Part shown: positions 62,004 to 64,000 of the stretch, piece after piece
How the letters are laid out: the number at the start of each line of letters is the position of its first letter
Position numbering within the stretch: position 1 is the first letter of the stretch
Source of the DNA: JBQCHF01 sp051953655
GTDB lineage: Bacteria > Actinomycetota > Actinomycetes > Motilibacterales > Motilibacteraceae
Assembly (NCBI GenBank): GCA_051953655.1
Contig: JBQCIO010000141.1
Location: 17,341-81,340, forward strand
Direction: 5' to 3'
Length of the DNA: 64,000 bases
The notes under the pieces: model-generated
Seen by the model: the letters and a program-made list of their open reading frames with translations, nothing else
Told to the model about the DNA's origin: nothing
The model's database searches: none
Made by a program: the position numbers and the translations under genes

Positions 62004-63433
62004 GCGGGGCCGCCCGCGCCCGACGGGTGGCCGGAGTGGCGGCCCAGGGCCGAGAGCGTGAGGACGACCGCGGCCACGAGGAGCATCCCGAGCACCAGGG
62101 TGGGGCCCTCCAGGTGCAGGTGCGGGGCGAGGTGCAGCCCGAGGGCGGTGAGGGCGACGCCCAGCGAGGTGCCCAGCGCCCGGGCCACGTTGACCAGGCC
62201 GCCGGTCACCGCGGCCGCCGACGTCGGCACGGCGCCCATGACCGAGGCGTTGTTGGCCGGCACCGCCAGCCCCAGGCACAGCCCGAGGGCGAGCAGCAGC
62301 GCGGCCACCGCCCCGGGGTGCCGCCAGAGCGCGGCCAGCGCGGCCAGCACCGGCACCGCGAGCCCGCCGCCGACCAGGACGCGCGCCCGGTTGTCCAGCG
62401 AGCGCGGCAGGGCGCTGCCGCCGACCGCGGCCAGGGCGAAACCGAGCGGGAGGCAGGTGAGCACCAGCCCCCCGACCGAGGTGCTGACCCCCCACGTCGT
62501 GAGCACCGTCGGGACCAGGACGAGCGGGCCGAAGATCACCAGGTAGGCGGCCAGCGCGCCGACCAGCCCGGGGGTCACCCCGGGGGTGGCGACCAGGGCC
62601 GGCTCGAGCAGCGGCGCGGCCACCCGCCGCTCGACGGCGACGAGGCCGGCCCCGGCCAGCAGGGCCACCAGCGCGAGCGCGACGACGGTCACCCCGTCGC
62701 CCGGCAGCGGCAGCCCGCCCAGCGCGCTGAGCACGAGCAGGGCGCTGACCGCGGTGAGGGCGAGCAGGACGAAACCGCCGGGGTCGCGGCCGGTGCGTGC
62801 CGCGTGCTGGCGGGTGCGCGGCAGCAGGACCCGCCCGGCGACGACGGCGACGATCCCGACCGGCACGTTCACCCAGAACACCGACCGCCAGCCGGCGGTG
62901 TCGACCAGCACGCCGCCGACGGTCGGGCCCAGCGCGAGCCCGAGCGCCTGCGCCGCGGCCTGGACGCCCAGGGCGTTGCGGACCGACGCCCGCGGCACGC
63001 TCGTGGTGACCAGCGCCACCGAGTTGGCCTGCAGCAGGGCCGCGCCCACCGCCTGCACGGCCCGGGCGGCGACCAGCCAGCCCAGGCTCGGAGCCAGCGC
63101 GCAGCCGGCCGAGGCGAGGGTGAACACCACGAAGCCGTAGAGGTAGAGCAGCTTGCGCCCGCGGGCGTCGGCCCAGCGGCCCACCGGCACCAGGAGCGCG
63201 GCCAGGACGACCAGGTAGGACAGCGACACCCACTCGACCGACCCGAGGCTCACCCCGAACTCGTCCTGGAGGGAGGGGTAGGTGAGGGTGACGATGCTGG
63301 CGTCCAGCTGGCCCATGAAGGCGCCCAGGCACACCGACGCCACGGCCGCCCAGCCGGCCCACGGGCGGTCCCGCAGCCACGCCGGTCGGGGGGCCTCGCT
63401 GGTGAGGGCTCCCAGCACTCCTGCTCGGGTCAC
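62000..63433 (-). CDS. drug-efflux MFS transporter (DHA2 type, 14 helices)
   Basis: 477 residues with about fourteen transmembrane helices. ACLGAFMGQLDASIVTL-like helix 1 (VCLGAFMGQLDASIVTLTYP), VGRWADARGRKLLYLYGFVVF (loop 2-3), RAVQAVGAALLQANSVALV and GPTVGGVLVDTAGWRSVFWVNVPVGIV (motif C and DHA2 signature) are plain. It exports drugs or toxic organics, probably with the MarR regulator coupled downstream. The ATG at 63433 is followed without break by the family N-terminus. Confidence 0.93.
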   Translation of the reverse strand: MTRAGVLGALTSEAPRPAWLRDRPWAGWAAVASVCLGAFMGQLDASIVTLTYPSLQDEFGVSLGSVEWVSLSYLVVLAALLVPVGRWADARGRKLLYLYGFVVFTLASAGCALAPSLGWLVAARAVQAVGAALLQANSVALVTTSVPRASVRNALGVQAAAQALGLALGPTVGGVLVDTAGWRSVFWVNVPVGIVAVVAGRVLLPRTRQHAARTGRDPGGFVLLALTAVSALLVLSALGGLPLPGDGVTVVALALVALLAGAGLVAVERRVAAPLLEPALVATPGVTPGLVGALAAYLVIFGPLVLVPTVLTTWGVSTSVGGLVLTCLPLGFALAAVGGSALPRSLDNRARVLVGGGLAVPVLAALAALWRHPGAVAALLLALGLCLGLAVPANNASVMGAVPTSAAAVTGGLVNVARALGTSLGVALTALGLHLAPHLHLEGPTLVLGMLLVAAVVLTLSALGRHSGHPSGAGGPA

Positions 63434-63454
63434 GGATCCCAGGATGGCACGGTA

Positions 63455-63469
63455 TTTCTGTCACCGAAA
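63455..63469. promoter_or_regulatory. TTTC-N7-GAAA operator before the MFS gene
   Basis: TTTCTGTCACCGAAA is a 15-bp palindrome with one mismatch, 22-36 bp before the MFS start. This is where a MarR regulator would bind its own operon. Confidence 0.55.
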
Positions 63470-63482
63470 CATCGGCGGAAGT

Positions 63483-63644
63483 TCAGTCTGGTGCGTCGTC
63501 GCCGGCGGGGGGCTCGCCGAGGCCCAGCAGGTAGGGGTAGGGGCACTCGCGGGGGCTGTCCGCGACGCACCCGCCGCAGGGCCTGCTCCGGTCCAGCACG
63601 CAGCGGGGCGCCGGCCGCCCGCTGGAGGGCGTCGATCGGGTCAC
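63483..63644 (-). CDS. small Cys-rich protein
   Basis: 53 residues, too short for the usual gene callers. The start is a GTG (VTRSTPSS...), and there are four Cys, three of them in DRSRPCGGCVADSPRECPYP, of the pattern C-x2-C...C, with a further Cys upstream. The tail PYLLGLGEPPAGDDAPD is acidic. It may bind zinc or a cluster; no family is known to me. The stop lies 14 bp before the MFS operator, so it ends inside that regulatory region. It may be a real gene or a chance frame in GC-rich DNA. Confidence 0.4.
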   Translation of the reverse strand: MTRSTPSSGRPAPRCVLDRSRPCGGCVADSPRECPYPYLLGLGEPPAGDDAPD

Positions 63645-63742
63645 TGCGCACCGTCCCTCGGCGGGAGCGGTCCGCCGCCGGACCCGCCGTCGCCCAGCCT
63701 GTCGGCCCGGAGCGGGCCGTCGGCAGGGACGAAGGTCGGCCC

Positions 63743-64000
63743 TCAGGCTGCGGCGGAGCCGGACGCGAGGCGGCGCAGCACCTCGGGCAGCGCGCCGGTG
63801 TGGACCACGGCGAGGCGGGTGGTGGCCCGGGTGAGGGCGACGTAGAGGTCGCTGCCCCCGCGCGGGGACTGGGCGAGGACCTCGGCCGGCTCGACCAGCA
63901 CGACCGCGTCGAACTCCAGGCCCTTGGTCTGGCGCACCGACAGGACGACGACGCGGTGGTCGAGCGCGTCCCCGGCGGTGCCGAGGGCGACGTCGTCGAC
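63743..64000 (-). CDS. HelD-like superfamily 1 helicase, C-terminal fragment
   Basis: The last about 85 residues are visible. VRQTKGLEFDAVVLVEP is the UvrD/HelD motif V region (KGLEFD), and GGSDLYVALTRATTRLAVVH is motif VI (VALTRA). This matches HelD and related helicases that recycle RNA polymerase. The N-terminus and motor domain lie beyond the right edge. The stop at 63743 is followed by a short gap to the small Cys-rich gene. Confidence 0.8.
   Translation of the reverse strand, partial: VDDVALGTAGDALDHRVVVLSVRQTKGLEFDAVVLVEPAEVLAQSPRGGSDLYVALTRATTRLAVVHTGALPEVLRRLASGSAAA

Overview
The window is chromosomal DNA from a very GC-rich actinomycete (roughly three quarters G+C by eye, nearly all codons ending in G or C, many GTG starts, frequent ATGA/GTGA gene overlaps). 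A mycothiol-dependent enzyme of the maleylpyruvate-isomerase family, a DUF6458 protein, ECF sigma/ZAS pairs and a FadE5-type acyl-CoA dehydrogenase fit Actinomycetota, and the overall style suggests Geodermatophilales; that placement is inference. I see no rRNA, tRNA, CRISPR array, transposase or phage gene. Both ends cut a gene: an alpha/beta hydrolase on the left and a HelD-like helicase on the right.

Layout. 0-10.2 kb: partial hydrolase, a STAS-protein pair, a two-component system with a GerMN lipoprotein, an MFS carrier, polyphosphate kinase 2 and a PAS-PAS-GGDEF-EAL protein. 10.4-19.3 kb: a stress/dormancy-like block of Acg-type nitroreductase, zinc alcohol dehydrogenase, universal stress protein, FMN-binding split-barrel protein, beta-CASP nuclease, CBS-pair protein and hybrid histidine kinase. 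19.5-27 kb: fructosamine kinase with a low-molecular-weight phosphatase, a PAP2 membrane protein, a sugar porter, a histidinol-phosphate aminotransferase with a cupin, and an EamA transporter. 27.2-33.2 kb: a complete cydABCD operon. 33.8-39.7 kb: thioesterase, a low-complexity surface-like protein, and a three-gene 2-oxoacid dehydrogenase operon (E1 alpha, E1 beta, E2, no E3). 39.8-54.5 kb: mycothiol-dependent enzyme, nitrilase, GNAT, TfoX-N, NHL-thioredoxin, acyl-CoA dehydrogenase, a permease fused to two YHS domains, patatin, DUF2231 protein divergent from a Cys-rich HTH regulator, a UvrA-like protein and YihY. 54.6-64 kb: an MFS-Lnt fusion, a Rieske-ECF sigma-ZAS operon, lycopene cyclase, an MFS-MarR operon and a partial helicase.

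Two themes link the genes. First, 14-bp sites of the form GGGAC-N4-GTCCC, like the core of the mycobacterial DosR/DevR box, precede the nitroreductase, the ADH/USP pair, the FMN protein, the CBS protein, possibly ppk2, and the cyd operon. These are gene types known from hypoxia/dormancy regulons, so the window may hold a large part of such a regulon. Second, several intergenic gaps, mostly between convergent genes, carry a recurring palindromic element: a terminal inverted repeat close to GGCGCTGGTGACGGGAG enclosing long hairpins whose loops share TAGGTTCG. It behaves like a dispersed, non-autonomous repeat family that may also serve as bidirectional terminators.
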